From an uncultured Bacilli bacterium (lineage in GTDB: Bacteria > Bacillota_I > Bacilli_A > RF39 > UBA660): DNA of 38,551 nucleotides. The stretch lies in NCBI GenBank assembly GCA_910584085.1, contig CAJTZY010000013.1:1-38551 (forward strand), given 5' to 3'. Below, one piece after another: positions 17,871-25,976 of the stretch. How positions within the stretch are numbered: position 1 is the stretch's first letter; each line of letters opens with the position of its first letter. Both the position numbers and the translations under genes were made by a program. The notes beneath the pieces are model-generated. The model saw only the letters and a program-made list of their open reading frames with translations, was not told the DNA's origin and made no database searches.

Positions 17871-19058
17871 TGTAAGAGCTTTTCTATCTGCTTCTAACAT
17901 TTCATCATTTTTTGGAACCATTATTCCATTGATTATTCCATAACCTTCAAAATCTTGTAGTATCCATTGTTCATAATCTTCCTTACTCTCAAAAACAAGT
18001 CCTCCAACATCATATGTACCATTAGGCATTGTTTTACCACCATCTAATGTTATCTCATCATCGGAAGTAACCTGTGAATTTGATGTTAGTGAAGTATTAT
18101 CATTTTTATTAGAACTTACTATTGTTCCGCTAGATGTTAATATATCATTATCAATAGGTACAAATTCTGTATCTGCTATTACTGAATCCATTGGAATAAA
18201 TTCAGTTTCAATAGTTGGTGAGGTATTATCATTTTTTAATGATTCTAAGTATTTTTCATATTCTCCCTTTTTCCACATATTTCCATCAGGAGCAATAACA
18301 TATTTTCCAACCTCATCTTTTGGAAGATATTTTCCAACTTCTGGATCCCATGAATAGTCATCCATAATATCACTAGTACCTTCACTAGTTACATTACCAT
18401 TGCTATCTACAATTTGGTACCCTGGTTCTTTTTCATATACATCACCATCAGAACTTATTTCATACTGTCCATTATTATCATCAATAACTACTTTATCAAT
18501 TTCATCTTTTTTAGATTCAGCCTCACTATTTGCCCACAATTTTCCAGTACTATCTTCAACTATATCATCAACCTTAACATTTCCAGTTGGATTAGAATAT
18601 TCAACTTTAGGAGTTTCCTTTTTAGGAAGTTCTAACTCTACACCTAATGAATTGATTGAATCGGTTTTAAGTTGCTCTTTTTTATTATCTGGATTATTAT
18701 TGCTATTACTTGTATTAGTGCTATTTGAACTATTACTTGTATTACCATTACCTGGATTATTACTATTATTTGTATTATTTTCTGGTGTATTATTAACATC
18801 TTTGGTATTTGAGGTAGAATTTGATGTTGATAAGTTGTTTGTCTTATTATTTTTACTTGTGATATTTGCAAATGTGCTAGTTAATGCAACAAGACCTACT
18901 GTTGCTCCAGCAGCTACACTTACAATAACAATTGCTTTCTTATTCAACTTTATGTTTTTTATTTTTGAACCCAAACCTTTAAAGATTCTTACTTTTCCTC
19001 TATGTTTAAGTTTATTACTTAATTGTTCATCTGCACTCGTATAATTTCTATTAGACAT
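17865..19058 (-). CDS. Membrane-anchored Asn/Ser/Thr-rich surface protein of unknown function
   Basis: The 397-residue product has a basic cytoplasmic N-terminus (1-40), one transmembrane helix at about 42-64, a low-complexity Asn/Ser/Thr linker (about 66-125), and an acidic external region with loosely recurring short units (DSTGKLWANSEAE, DSNGNVTSEG, APDGNMWKKGEYE, MPNGTYDVGG), each built around a D/N-G turn and an aromatic residue. This is a type II membrane topology with no sortase signal. I do not recognise the fold; a cell-wall-associated or spanning role is possible. It has its own promoter and terminator, hence is a single-gene unit. Its linker drives long antisense reading frames that are not genes. 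Confidence 0.7.
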   Translation of the reverse strand: MSNRNYTSADEQLSNKLKHRGKVRIFKGLGSKIKNIKLNKKAIVIVSVAAGATVGLVALTSTFANITSKNNKTNNLSTSNSTSNTKDVNNTPENNTNNSNNPGNGNTSNSSNSTNTSNSNNNPDNKKEQLKTDSINSLGVELELPKKETPKVEYSNPTGNVKVDDIVEDSTGKLWANSEAESKKDEIDKVVIDDNNGQYEISSDGDVYEKEPGYQIVDSNGNVTSEGTSDIMDDYSWDPEVGKYLPKDEVGKYVIAPDGNMWKKGEYEKYLESLKNDNTSPTIETEFIPMDSVIADTEFVPIDNDILTSSGTIVSSNKNDNTSLTSNSQVTSDDEITLDGGKTMPNGTYDVGGLVFESKEDYEQWILQDFEGYGIINGIMVPKNDEMLEADRKALTR

Positions 19059-19080
19059 ACCATAACCCTCTTTCTTCTTA

Positions 19081-19106
19081 AAAAAACGTATATAAACTCG
19101 TTTTTT
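19081..19106 (-). promoter_or_regulatory. Inverted repeat in the leader of the Asn/Ser-rich protein gene
   Basis: An exact 8-bp inverted repeat (AAAAAACG / CGTTTTTT) with a 10-base loop lies between the promoter and the start codon. On the transcript the 3' arm gives a run of Us, as in a weak intrinsic terminator, so it may attenuate the gene. No ligand or competing structure is evident. Confidence 0.35.
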
Positions 19107-19122
19107 AAAATATATGTCCTAT

Positions 19123-19151
19123 ATTCTAACACACTCATACCATTTTGTCAA
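19123..19151 (-). promoter_or_regulatory. Promoter for the Asn/Ser-rich protein gene
   Basis: A perfect TTGACA and TAGAAT on the minus strand are separated by 17 bases, about 65 bases before the start codon. This is one of the strongest vegetative promoters in the window. Confidence 0.75.
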
Positions 19152-19298
19152 ATTTTTATACAAAAAAATTTTGGAGAAAATTCCTAATATAAAAAAATAT
19201 ATCTAGTTAATAAAAGAGAACTAAAATTTTAGTCCCCTATAGTTCATCTATCACTAGTTTTTGATTTTATAAACACTAATTAATATTGAACTTTTTTA

Positions 19299-19838
19299 TT
19301 AATAATTATTTGCTTTTCTTTCAAAATAACTTTGTTTATGAGAACATATTGGGCAAACTAATGGAGCTTCTTTACCTATTACTACATGCCCACAATTACG
19401 ACATACCCAAATTGTATCCCCTTCACTTGAAAATACTAGTTTATCATCAATATTCTTAAGTAATTTTCTATATCTTTCTTCATGTTCTTTTTCTATTTTA
19501 GCTACTCCTTCAAAAAGGAATGCAATGTGATCAAAACCTTCTTCTTTAGCCACTTTAGCAAATTCAGAATACATATCAGTCCATTCATAATTTTCACCTT
19601 CAGCAGCTGCTTTTAAATTTTCAGTAGTCGTTTTAATTTCTCCACCTTCAAGTAATTTAAACCACATTTTAGCATGCTCTTTTTCATTATTTGCTGTTTC
19701 TTCAAATATGGCAGCTATTTGTTCGTACCCTTCTTTTCTAGCCTTACTAGCAAAATAAGTATATTTATTTCTTGCTTGGCTTTCACCTGCAAATGCAGCC
19801 ATTAAATTTTGTTCAGTTTTACTTCCTTTAAGTTCCAT
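19299..19838 (-). CDS. Rubrerythrin
   Basis: Rubrerythrin is a cytoplasmic peroxidase that reduces hydrogen peroxide using a diiron site and protects anaerobes against oxidants. The 179-residue protein has an N-terminal four-helix ferritin-like domain with Glu/His ligands in AGESQARNKY, ANNEKEHAKMW and KIEKEHEERY, and a C-terminal rubredoxin-like domain with CRNCG (about 146-150) and CPICSHK. All expected ligands are present and the size is typical. It is monocistronic with its own promoter. It suggests an anaerobic or microaerophilic lifestyle. AAGGAAGG precedes the ATG. Confidence 0.95.
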   Translation of the reverse strand: MELKGSKTEQNLMAAFAGESQARNKYTYFASKARKEGYEQIAAIFEETANNEKEHAKMWFKLLEGGEIKTTTENLKAAAEGENYEWTDMYSEFAKVAKEEGFDHIAFLFEGVAKIEKEHEERYRKLLKNIDDKLVFSSEGDTIWVCRNCGHVVIGKEAPLVCPICSHKQSYFERKANNY

Positions 19839-19860
19839 TTTTATACCTTCCTTCTATTCA

Positions 19861-19875
19861 TTCCAACTATTGGAA
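19861..19875 (-). promoter_or_regulatory. Candidate operator of the rubrerythrin gene
   Basis: TTCCAA-CTA-TTGGAA, a perfect 6-bp inverted repeat with a 3-base spacer, lies immediately downstream of the -10 box, around +5 to +19. Its position would block initiation or early elongation. It does not match the PerR consensus TTATAATNATTATAA. The regulator is unknown. Confidence 0.45.
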
Positions 19876-19885
19876 ATATAATATA

Positions 19886-19913
19886 AGTATATCACACTTA
19901 TTAAATTTTTCAA
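19886..19913 (-). promoter_or_regulatory. Promoter for the rubrerythrin gene
   Basis: TTGAAA and TATACT on the minus strand with a 16-base spacer, about 50 bases upstream of the start codon and directly downstream of the thrS stop codon. Confidence 0.6.
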
Positions 19914-19922
19914 TATTTTTAT

Positions 19923-21680
19923 TTAAAATTCTTTATTATTTATTACCTTATTTATTAGTACAATAAATTCCTCAAATGACACAGTAATTGTTTCTTCACT
20001 ACCACATTTTCTATAGCTAATAGTTTTATTATCTACTTCTTTTTGTCCTAAAATTATAGAATATGGAATTTTTCTTATTACTGATTCTCTCATTTTATAT
20101 CCAAGTTTTTCCTCTCTATCATCAAGTTCTACTCTATATCCTAATTCATTTAATTTATTATAAATATCTTTTGAATATTCTAAGTGATATTCATTATTTA
20201 CAGGTATTACATTAATTTGAACTGGAGCAAGCCATGTTGGAAGAGCACCTTTAGTTTCTTCTAGTATATATGCCATGAATCTATCAAGTGAACCCAATAT
20301 TGCTCTATGTAATACTACTGGAGTTTTCTTTACCCCATCTTTATCTATATATTTTAAATCAAATTTTGATGGTAAGCAAAAATCAAGTTGACAAGTTGAT
20401 AATGTATACTCATTACCTACCGCTGGACGAACATTAACGTCTAACTTTGGTCCATAAAAGGCTGCTTCGCCTATTTCTTCTGTATATTCAATTCCAAGTT
20501 CATTCAAAACTTCTCTAAGTTCATTTTCAGCTTTATTCCACATATTATCATCTTGATAATATTTTACTTTATCCTCTGGATCTCTCAATGATAAAACGCA
20601 TCTATAATCAGTTATATTAAAGTCCTTATATACTTCAAAAATCAAATCTACCACTGATTTAAATTCATCTTTTATTTGTTCAGGTGTCACAAAAAGGTGT
20701 GCGTCATTTTGGCAGAAATGTCTACCTCTTTCGATACCTTTTAAAGCACCACTTGCCTCATACCTAAAGTCATGGGCAATTTCACCAATTCTAATTGGTA
20801 AATCTTTATATGAATGAAGTTTGTTTGAATATATCATCATGTGATGTGGGCAATTCATAGGTCTAAGTACAAATTCTTCTCCATCAACTTCCATTTTAGG
20901 AAACATATTTTCCTTATAGTGATCCCAATGCCCAGAAGTTTTATAAAGTTCAACATTTCCAACACATGGTGTCATTACATGTTGATATCCTAGTTTTCTT
21001 TCTTTTTCTTTTATATAATTTTCAAGTTCCTGCCAAATAACATAACCATTTGGAAGTAACATAGGAAGTCCACGACCAACTAAATCATCAGCCATAAATA
21101 TTTCAAGTTCTTTTCCTATTTTTCTATGATCTCTAGCTTTAGCATCCTCTAAATATTCTAAATATTTATTTAAATCTTCTTCTGTTTCAAAACACACACC
21201 ATATATTCTCTGTAACATTTTATTATTAGAATCGCCTTTAAAATATGCACCACTAACTTTAAGTAATTTAAAGTATTTCATTGACTTTGTGGATGGCATA
21301 TGTGGTCCCCTACAAAGGTCTATAAAATCATCTTGTTTATATGCACTTATAACAGTTTCTTCCTCATTCATTCTACTAATTAGATCTATTTTATATGGAT
21401 CATCTTTAAACATATCAAGTGCTTCACTCTTAGAAAGTTCTATTCTCTTTATTAATTTATCTGATTTAGATATTTTCTTCATTTCTTTTTCAATATTTAA
21501 TAAATCCTCTTCTTTAAGAACTTCATCAGCTAAATCTATATCATAATAAAATCCAGAATCAATTACAGGACCTACCCAAAATTTAGCATTTGGGTATAAA
21601 TGTTTTACTGCATGTGCCATTAAATGTGCACAACTATGATTTAATATATTTAATTTTTCATCTTCTTTAAAGTTAATCAT
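19923..21680 (-). CDS. thrS: Threonyl-tRNA synthetase lacking the TGS domain
   Basis: It charges tRNA-Thr. The 585-residue protein begins directly at the editing-type N2 domain (HSCAHLMAHAV at about 15-25, DLCRGPHMPST) and lacks the roughly 60-residue N-terminal TGS domain found in most bacterial ThrRS (about 640 residues). The class II core is complete: zinc ligands in MNCPHH, CQNDAHLF and VVLHRA, motif 2 RIGEIAHDFRYEASG and motif 3 AILGSLDRFMA, followed by the anticodon-binding domain. Start ATG overlaps the upstream unknown gene by 8 bases, so they are coupled. The T-box about 600 bases upstream with specifier ACT controls both. The missing TGS looks natural, not a truncation, because the overlap and ribosome binding site (GGAAGAG) are in place. 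Confidence 0.95.
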   Translation of the reverse strand: MINFKEDEKLNILNHSCAHLMAHAVKHLYPNAKFWVGPVIDSGFYYDIDLADEVLKEEDLLNIEKEMKKISKSDKLIKRIELSKSEALDMFKDDPYKIDLISRMNEEETVISAYKQDDFIDLCRGPHMPSTKSMKYFKLLKVSGAYFKGDSNNKMLQRIYGVCFETEEDLNKYLEYLEDAKARDHRKIGKELEIFMADDLVGRGLPMLLPNGYVIWQELENYIKEKERKLGYQHVMTPCVGNVELYKTSGHWDHYKENMFPKMEVDGEEFVLRPMNCPHHMMIYSNKLHSYKDLPIRIGEIAHDFRYEASGALKGIERGRHFCQNDAHLFVTPEQIKDEFKSVVDLIFEVYKDFNITDYRCVLSLRDPEDKVKYYQDDNMWNKAENELREVLNELGIEYTEEIGEAAFYGPKLDVNVRPAVGNEYTLSTCQLDFCLPSKFDLKYIDKDGVKKTPVVLHRAILGSLDRFMAYILEETKGALPTWLAPVQINVIPVNNEYHLEYSKDIYNKLNELGYRVELDDREEKLGYKMRESVIRKIPYSIILGQKEVDNKTISYRKCGSEETITVSFEEFIVLINKVINNKEF

Positions 21681-22248
21681 CTTCTTCTCTTCCTTTCATT
21701 CTAAGTTGAAGTTTTTTATTTTTATAATTTTCAACATTTTCTTCATCTTTCTTTAATTTAAGTAATTCGCGTGCTACCCTATATTTACTATATTGTTGAT
21801 TTTCTTTATAATACCTACAAAGAATAGCTAATTCATATCTACTTAAATTTTCATCTAAAATTGCATCTTTTACTATATCACAGTCTTTATTTTCTACATA
21901 TATTTCAATATCTATTTCACTATACTCTTCATCATTTTCATAATTAATATTTTTATTATCAATAATTGGAGTCACATAAGGTGCAATATTGCCATAGGAA
22001 TCTATAACTATAATTAATTCACCTTTATAAAAAGCTTCTATATTATTTAACGCATCATCATAACTTACCCTTTTTAAATCTGGTAATAGGAATGAAATAT
22101 CTCTATGACTGACTGGTTTTTTGTTGATTATTCTTTCATTAACACCACAGTACGTAGTTAAAAATTTTGTTATTTTCATATACAAATTTTTATTTAATAA
22201 TTCCGTTATTACCTTTTTTAATTCTTTTTTTCTTAATTTATTTGTCAT
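21673..22248 (-). CDS. Unknown protein cotranscribed with thrS
   Basis: About 191 residues, no signal peptide or membrane helix. It has a basic N-terminus (TNKLRKKELKK), an acidic middle with a NDEEYSEIDIEIYVENKD region and a C-terminus rich in Lys/Arg/Glu including YELAILCRYYKENQQYSKYRVARELLK, which looks like a helical, possibly nucleic-acid-associated segment. I do not recognise the family. The ATG at 22248 is preferred to the TTG at 22260 because GGGGGAT is spaced for the ATG. It is the first gene after the Thr T-box and overlaps thrS by 8 bases, so its expression responds to uncharged tRNA-Thr. The sequence does not resemble a detached TGS domain. Confidence 0.65.
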   Translation of the reverse strand: MTNKLRKKELKKVITELLNKNLYMKITKFLTTYCGVNERIINKKPVSHRDISFLLPDLKRVSYDDALNNIEAFYKGELIIVIDSYGNIAPYVTPIIDNKNINYENDEEYSEIDIEIYVENKDCDIVKDAILDENLSRYELAILCRYYKENQQYSKYRVARELLKLKKDEENVENYKNKKLQLRMKGREEDD

Positions 22249-22260
22249 AATATCCCCCAA

Positions 22261-22490
22261 TAAAGCAAAATCGCTCCTTATAATATATAAGGAGCGTTAT
22301 TATACGCGGTACCATCCTAATTTTGGCTTAATTTTAGATAACGGAATTACCGGTTTATTTTTAAATAACAGCTCCTAGGTAGTAATTGTTAAGATATTTG
22401 TTAGAATTCCACCATCTCTAACTCTCTTTAAAATATTTATTTAACAATCGTATCCTAATCATTGCCTTTTCAATCTATAAATAGTTTAAC
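22261..22490 (-). promoter_or_regulatory. T-box riboswitch, Thr (ACT) specifier
   Basis: The minus strand carries the T-box core TAGGATGGTACCGCG (22305-22319), a Stem I region with the AGAGAG and GGTGG elements upstream of it, and a perfect 11-bp intrinsic terminator at 22272-22296 (CGCTCCTTATA / TATAAGGAGCG). Aligned with the Leu T-box of this window on the shared GGAGC that follows Stem I, the specifier codon is ACT at 22381-22383 (threonine). The downstream genes are the unknown gene and thrS, which matches. Uncharged tRNA-Thr should favour antitermination. Confidence 0.93.
22272..22296 (-). terminator. Regulated terminator of the Thr T-box
   Basis: An 11-bp perfect stem with a 3-base loop. 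The tail on the minus strand is ATTTTGCTTTATT, a rather weak U tract, which fits a regulated terminator. Confidence 0.8.
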
Positions 22491-22511
22491 ACAATTTTAT
22501 TACTTTGTGAA
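22483..22511 (-). promoter_or_regulatory. Promoter for the Thr T-box operon
   Basis: TTCACA and TAAACT on the minus strand with a 17-base spacer, ahead of Stem I. The -35 lies within 10 bases of the ezrA stop codon. Confidence 0.55.
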
Positions 22512-22518
22512 TATTTTT

Positions 22519-24243
22519 TTACTTTTCTTTTGAACTATATAAATTTAATATTTTATTATATATACCGGGTTCTATTTTATTTAGAACATTTACAGTTAAT
22601 TCAAATGATTTTTTATACTCACCTTTATAAAATAATTGTTCAGATAAATTTAATTGTCCATTTAACTCTTCATAACTACTTCTATATCTATTTCCATAAA
22701 TTATAGCCTTTTCCGCGAACATAGCATTCTTCATCATTTCTTTTGTTTTAGTATATAATTTAAGAACTAAATCTCGTGCAGTATCTACTCTTGTATTTAA
22801 AACATCTATGGTTATAGGTTTTTTATCAAGCTCTTTTACTATTTCCTTGATTGCTACATTAGCCTCATTTAATTCAGTATAATAAAAGTCTGGTATAACT
22901 GGCAATCTATATTCTCTCATTTGTAATTTTGAATCTTTCAAAACGACCTTAATTTCTTCTAATTGTTGTCTTGCCCTAAGTTCATCATCACGCATATTTC
23001 CAATAATGTTTAAAGATTTATCAAGTTTTTCCTCTGTATGCGATAAATTATTGGTTAGACCCTCAATTTCATGTACTAATTTTGAATAAGCAAATGTACT
23101 ATTAAATTCTGTATGTCCCTTAAGTACATTATAATTTGTATTTAATTCATCTACTTCTCTTTTTATTTCATTTAAAGTATCAACATCATCTTTAGTCAAA
23201 TTATAAATATTTCTAATTTCATCTAACTTAGAAAATATTTCATTTATTATATCATTTATTTTTGTCAATTTTAAATTAAATGTTGATAACTTTTCCTCAT
23301 AAGTTTTTTTGCCCATTTTTTCTTTTTCAAAATCGTTAAATATAGAATCAAAATAATCTAGTAAAACTTTTAGTTCTAATAAACTTTGGTTCATATCTAA
23401 TTTTTTAGTTCTTGTTTTTATTTCTTCTATTTTTTTATTTGCTTCACTTATATTATACTCTAAATTTAAATAATCAAGTGGATATTTGTCATTTATCATT
23501 TTATTATAAGTTTCTACTATCTCATTAATTCTCATAGGAAGAACACTTGTTATCATAAGTACTATAGAAGGAACCTCCTCTATAACAACATTCATGTGAT
23601 TTAGTAAATCATCTATTACTACCAATACTTTATCTACTTCTGTATATTCATTTTTATCTATCATAGATTCAAATTCTTCAAATTTGTTTGCTATTAACTC
23701 AAATTGTTTACTTATAACACCTTCAAATTCTCCATATTCTACTTTGGAATCTATAAATTTTTGATATAAATTTCTATATCTAGCTTTATATCCTGTTATT
23801 ATAGTACGTCCTCTTTCTTCACTGGATGTTAGATCTTTAATCTCACCAAACAAAAATTCAGAATTAGTACGAACTTTATATAATTCCATTTCAAGTTTTG
23901 CTATTTTATACATAGTACTTTTGTAATCCATTTGTGATAATGAATATTCTGCATCTAAAATCATATCAGATAATTTCGGGATTTGTACTTCTTTAATTTG
24001 TTTTAATCTACTAGACCATTCATCATATAAAGCCTTTAATTTATCGTTATTTAAAAATGCTTCTACCTTAGCAAGTTCTGGAACTATTGGAGAAGTTGCT
24101 AATTCATTTTTTTCTATTTCAAGTTTTTCTAAAGTTCTTTTTACTCTTTTATTCTTTTTACTTTGAACAAAATTTAAAACGCCTATAATAAGTCCAGCAC
24201 ATATTAAAAATAATGTTAACATAATAAGTGTTAGATTGCCCAT
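22519..24243 (-). CDS. ezrA: Septation ring formation regulator EzrA
   Basis: EzrA is a membrane-tethered spectrin-like protein that restrains FtsZ ring formation and ties it to wall synthesis in Firmicutes. The product of about 574 residues has one N-terminal membrane helix (about 2-23) with a short external end, then a long run of antiparallel helices with heptad patterning, and the C-terminal YRSSYEELNGQLNLSEQLF ... GEYKKSFELTVNVLNKIEPG region characteristic of EzrA. I prefer ATG at 24243 to GTG at 24252, because AGGTGAT is placed correctly only for the ATG and the GTG is part of it. It is monocistronic, with a -10 TATAAT at 24260-24265 and a -35-like TTGTCG 18 bases away. Confidence 0.9.
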   Translation of the reverse strand: MGNLTLIMLTLFLICAGLIIGVLNFVQSKKNKRVKRTLEKLEIEKNELATSPIVPELAKVEAFLNNDKLKALYDEWSSRLKQIKEVQIPKLSDMILDAEYSLSQMDYKSTMYKIAKLEMELYKVRTNSEFLFGEIKDLTSSEERGRTIITGYKARYRNLYQKFIDSKVEYGEFEGVISKQFELIANKFEEFESMIDKNEYTEVDKVLVVIDDLLNHMNVVIEEVPSIVLMITSVLPMRINEIVETYNKMINDKYPLDYLNLEYNISEANKKIEEIKTRTKKLDMNQSLLELKVLLDYFDSIFNDFEKEKMGKKTYEEKLSTFNLKLTKINDIINEIFSKLDEIRNIYNLTKDDVDTLNEIKREVDELNTNYNVLKGHTEFNSTFAYSKLVHEIEGLTNNLSHTEEKLDKSLNIIGNMRDDELRARQQLEEIKVVLKDSKLQMREYRLPVIPDFYYTELNEANVAIKEIVKELDKKPITIDVLNTRVDTARDLVLKLYTKTKEMMKNAMFAEKAIIYGNRYRSSYEELNGQLNLSEQLFYKGEYKKSFELTVNVLNKIEPGIYNKILNLYSSKEK

Positions 24244-24259
24244 GTAAATCACCTACTAT

Positions 24260-24289
24260 ATTATAACATATTTTTTTAGTTTTCGACAA
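24260..24289 (-). promoter_or_regulatory. Promoter for ezrA
   Basis: TTGTCG and a consensus TATAAT on the minus strand, spacer 18 bases; the -10 lies 17 bases upstream of the start codon at 24243. Confidence 0.55.
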
Positions 24290-24306
24290 TATTTTTTATA
24301 TGAAAA

Positions 24307-24329
24307 AAAGATATTACTAAAATATCTTT
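24307..24329 (-). terminator. Terminator of the thyA-folA unit
   Basis: AAAGATATT / AATATCTTT with a 5-base loop is followed on the minus strand by a run of Ts (CTTTTTTT). It lies just downstream of the folA stop codon at 24337. Confidence 0.75.
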
Positions 24330-24336
24330 TTAAAGA

Positions 24337-24819
24337 TTATAAATTCTTTCTTTTATATAAAACATGTTTATATTTAACTAAGTTTTCTTCACCATAAGAT
24401 AGAATATTTTCTTCCCAATCATTTAAACTAAATTTTGGAAAATATACATCAGCATCTGCGGTTGAATCTATTAAGGTTAAATACATTTTATTTGCAACTT
24501 TTATAAATTCCCTATAGATGGATGCTCCACCTATTATAAATATATCTTCCCTAAAATTATTATAACATTCTAAAAATTCTTTAATACTTTTATAAATTTC
24601 AATCTCACTATTATTTATTTGGCTACTACTAATTACAATATTTTTTCTATTTGGTAATACTTTAGGCAGTGATTCAAATGTAAGTCTCCCCATTACAACT
24701 GGATGATTAATAGTAGTCTCTTTAAAAAATTTCATATCCTCTTTAATTTTCCAAATTAAATCTCCATTTTTACCTAATTCGTTATTCTTCCCTATTGCTG
24801 CTATTAAATTTATATTCAT
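24337..24819 (-). CDS. folA: Dihydrofolate reductase
   Basis: It reduces dihydrofolate to tetrahydrofolate with NADPH, recycling the product of thymidylate synthase. The 160-residue protein has the standard length and motifs: NLIAAIGKNNELGKNGDLIW at the N-terminus, the acidic residue in KEDMKFFKETT, VVMGRLTFESLP, and IIGGASIYREF for NADPH binding. It starts 3 bases after the thyA stop, the usual thyA-folA operon. No resistance-type changes are evident by eye. Confidence 0.95.
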   Translation of the reverse strand: MNINLIAAIGKNNELGKNGDLIWKIKEDMKFFKETTINHPVVMGRLTFESLPKVLPNRKNIVISSSQINNSEIEIYKSIKEFLECYNNFREDIFIIGGASIYREFIKVANKMYLTLIDSTADADVYFPKFSLNDWEENILSYGEENLVKYKHVLYKRKNL

Positions 24820-24822
24820 AAA

Positions 24823-25830
24823 CTATTGTGTTATTGGGAAATGTATTTTACCCATGTGCTTATATTGTTTTATTTTAATATCTTTAAGTTCTTTTGAATT
24901 ATCAATAAGGTAAAAATCTTTTACATCTGGATTTATCCATAAATATGCTTTTTCCGGATTTAATATTATGTCTATTATTTTTAAAATTGATTCTTCTTCC
25001 TCATTTATCTCTGATTCAAATTCTTTATCTTCTAATTTTTGTTTTAATTTAATTAAATCTTTTTTATTATACTTACTTAATTTATTGTAATTTTCTCCTC
25101 TTTTTAACTGAGTTTTGATTCCGTCTACTTGATCAACATAGATATGTGCATCTTTTATAGACCAATCGAGCGTACCTGGTTCAAGGTTTGAAACCTGAGC
25201 AAATAAGCTTAAAAGGGTCGCATATTGCGTTACATTAAAAGGTAGTCCAAGTGGTACATCTGCGCTCCTTTGATGTACCCAAGCATTTAATTTACCATTA
25301 GTTACATCCCATTCACTTGACCATACGCAAGATGGAAGTACCGCTGTTTTTACCCATTCATTTTGCCATAAAGATATAACCGCCCTTCTGTCTGTTTGAT
25401 TATTTTTTAATATATTTAGCAAATAATCTATAAGTTTATATCTATTAACAATCCATCCATAAGCAGTTCCTATAGTATATGCGAATTCTTTTCCAAATCC
25501 CTTTTCACTTATTATTTCTTTTGACTTTTTATCATAAGTTCTATATATCCCATCTGGATCTATCATCCATTCATCCCAAACATGATTACCTCTTTCATGT
25601 AGCCATCTTACATCATTAGATTGTGCTTGATATATCCAAAGAATTTCTGTTATTGCATTCTTAAAAAATAATTGCTTAGTTTGAAGTATTGGAAACTCCT
25701 TACTTAAATCAAAGTGAAAATAATGACTAGGAACTTTTATTGTATTTGTACCTGTTCTATTTTCTACTTCTACCCCTTCAGTTAGTATTCTTTTACAAAG
25801 TTCTAAATAATCTTTATCGAAATTTGTCAT
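24823..25830 (-). CDS. thyA: Thymidylate synthase
   Basis: It methylates dUMP to dTMP using methylene-tetrahydrofolate. The 335-residue protein is longer than E. coli ThyA (264) and has insertions near the C-terminus (about 250-290, Lys/Glu-rich) as in some Firmicutes enzymes. The catalytic Cys is in the LPSCVWSSEWD segment; the usual LPPCH is here PSC-V, a variant shared, to my knowledge, with clostridial-type ThyA. Phosphate-binding Arg residues (TDRRAVISLWQ), QRSADVPLGLPFNVTQYA and the DAHIYVDQ strand are present. ATG follows GGAGGG. Its own promoter lies at 25851-25878, and folA follows immediately. Confidence 0.95.
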   Translation of the reverse strand: MTNFDKDYLELCKRILTEGVEVENRTGTNTIKVPSHYFHFDLSKEFPILQTKQLFFKNAITEILWIYQAQSNDVRWLHERGNHVWDEWMIDPDGIYRTYDKKSKEIISEKGFGKEFAYTIGTAYGWIVNRYKLIDYLLNILKNNQTDRRAVISLWQNEWVKTAVLPSCVWSSEWDVTNGKLNAWVHQRSADVPLGLPFNVTQYATLLSLFAQVSNLEPGTLDWSIKDAHIYVDQVDGIKTQLKRGENYNKLSKYNKKDLIKLKQKLEDKEFESEINEEEESILKIIDIILNPEKAYLWINPDVKDFYLIDNSKELKDIKIKQYKHMGKIHFPITQ

Positions 25831-25850
25831 ACTTTACCCTCCATTATCAT

Positions 25851-25878
25851 TTTATATTAAATTAAGAAGCAAAGTCAA
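25851..25878 (-). promoter_or_regulatory. Promoter for thyA-folA
   Basis: TTGACT and TATAAA on the minus strand with a 16-base spacer, about 20 bases before the start codon. It is divergent from the toxin promoter. Confidence 0.65.
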
Positions 25879-25893
25879 TGAGTTTTCAAAAAT

Positions 25894-25911
25894 AAAAAAA
25901 AAAAAAAAAAA
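25894..25911. repeat. A18 homopolymer between divergent promoters
   Basis: Eighteen consecutive As separate the thyA -35 box from the candidate toxin promoter, directly next to the latter's -35. It could act as an UP element for the plus-strand promoter and is prone to length change by slippage. Confidence 0.7.
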
Positions 25912-25946
25912 GTGACTTTTAATATAAAATTTAGTATATTAAAAGT
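25912..25946 (+). promoter_or_regulatory. Candidate promoter/operator of the type III toxin locus
   Basis: GTGACT and TATATT are separated by 17 bases (25912-25940). A perfect 12-bp inverted repeat, ACTTTTAATATA (25915-25926) and TATATTAAAAGT (25935-25946) with an 8-base spacer, spans both boxes, so a dimeric repressor bound here would cover the promoter. A weaker TTGAAA at 25951 with TATGTA could be an alternative start. Confidence 0.5.
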
Positions 25947-25976
25947 GCATTTGAAAAAGAGTGCAAAAAAATATGT

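Noticed and set aside
18400..19044. Long plus-strand frames opposite the Asn/Ser-rich gene
   Set aside because: They are antisense to the low-complexity region and give hydrophobic Leu/Ser/Ile repeats with no ribosome binding site or family features.
25894..25911. A18 run as a purely technical artefact
   Set aside because: Cannot be excluded, but its position beside the -35 box of a toxin locus makes biological relevance possible; kept as a finding with read checks.
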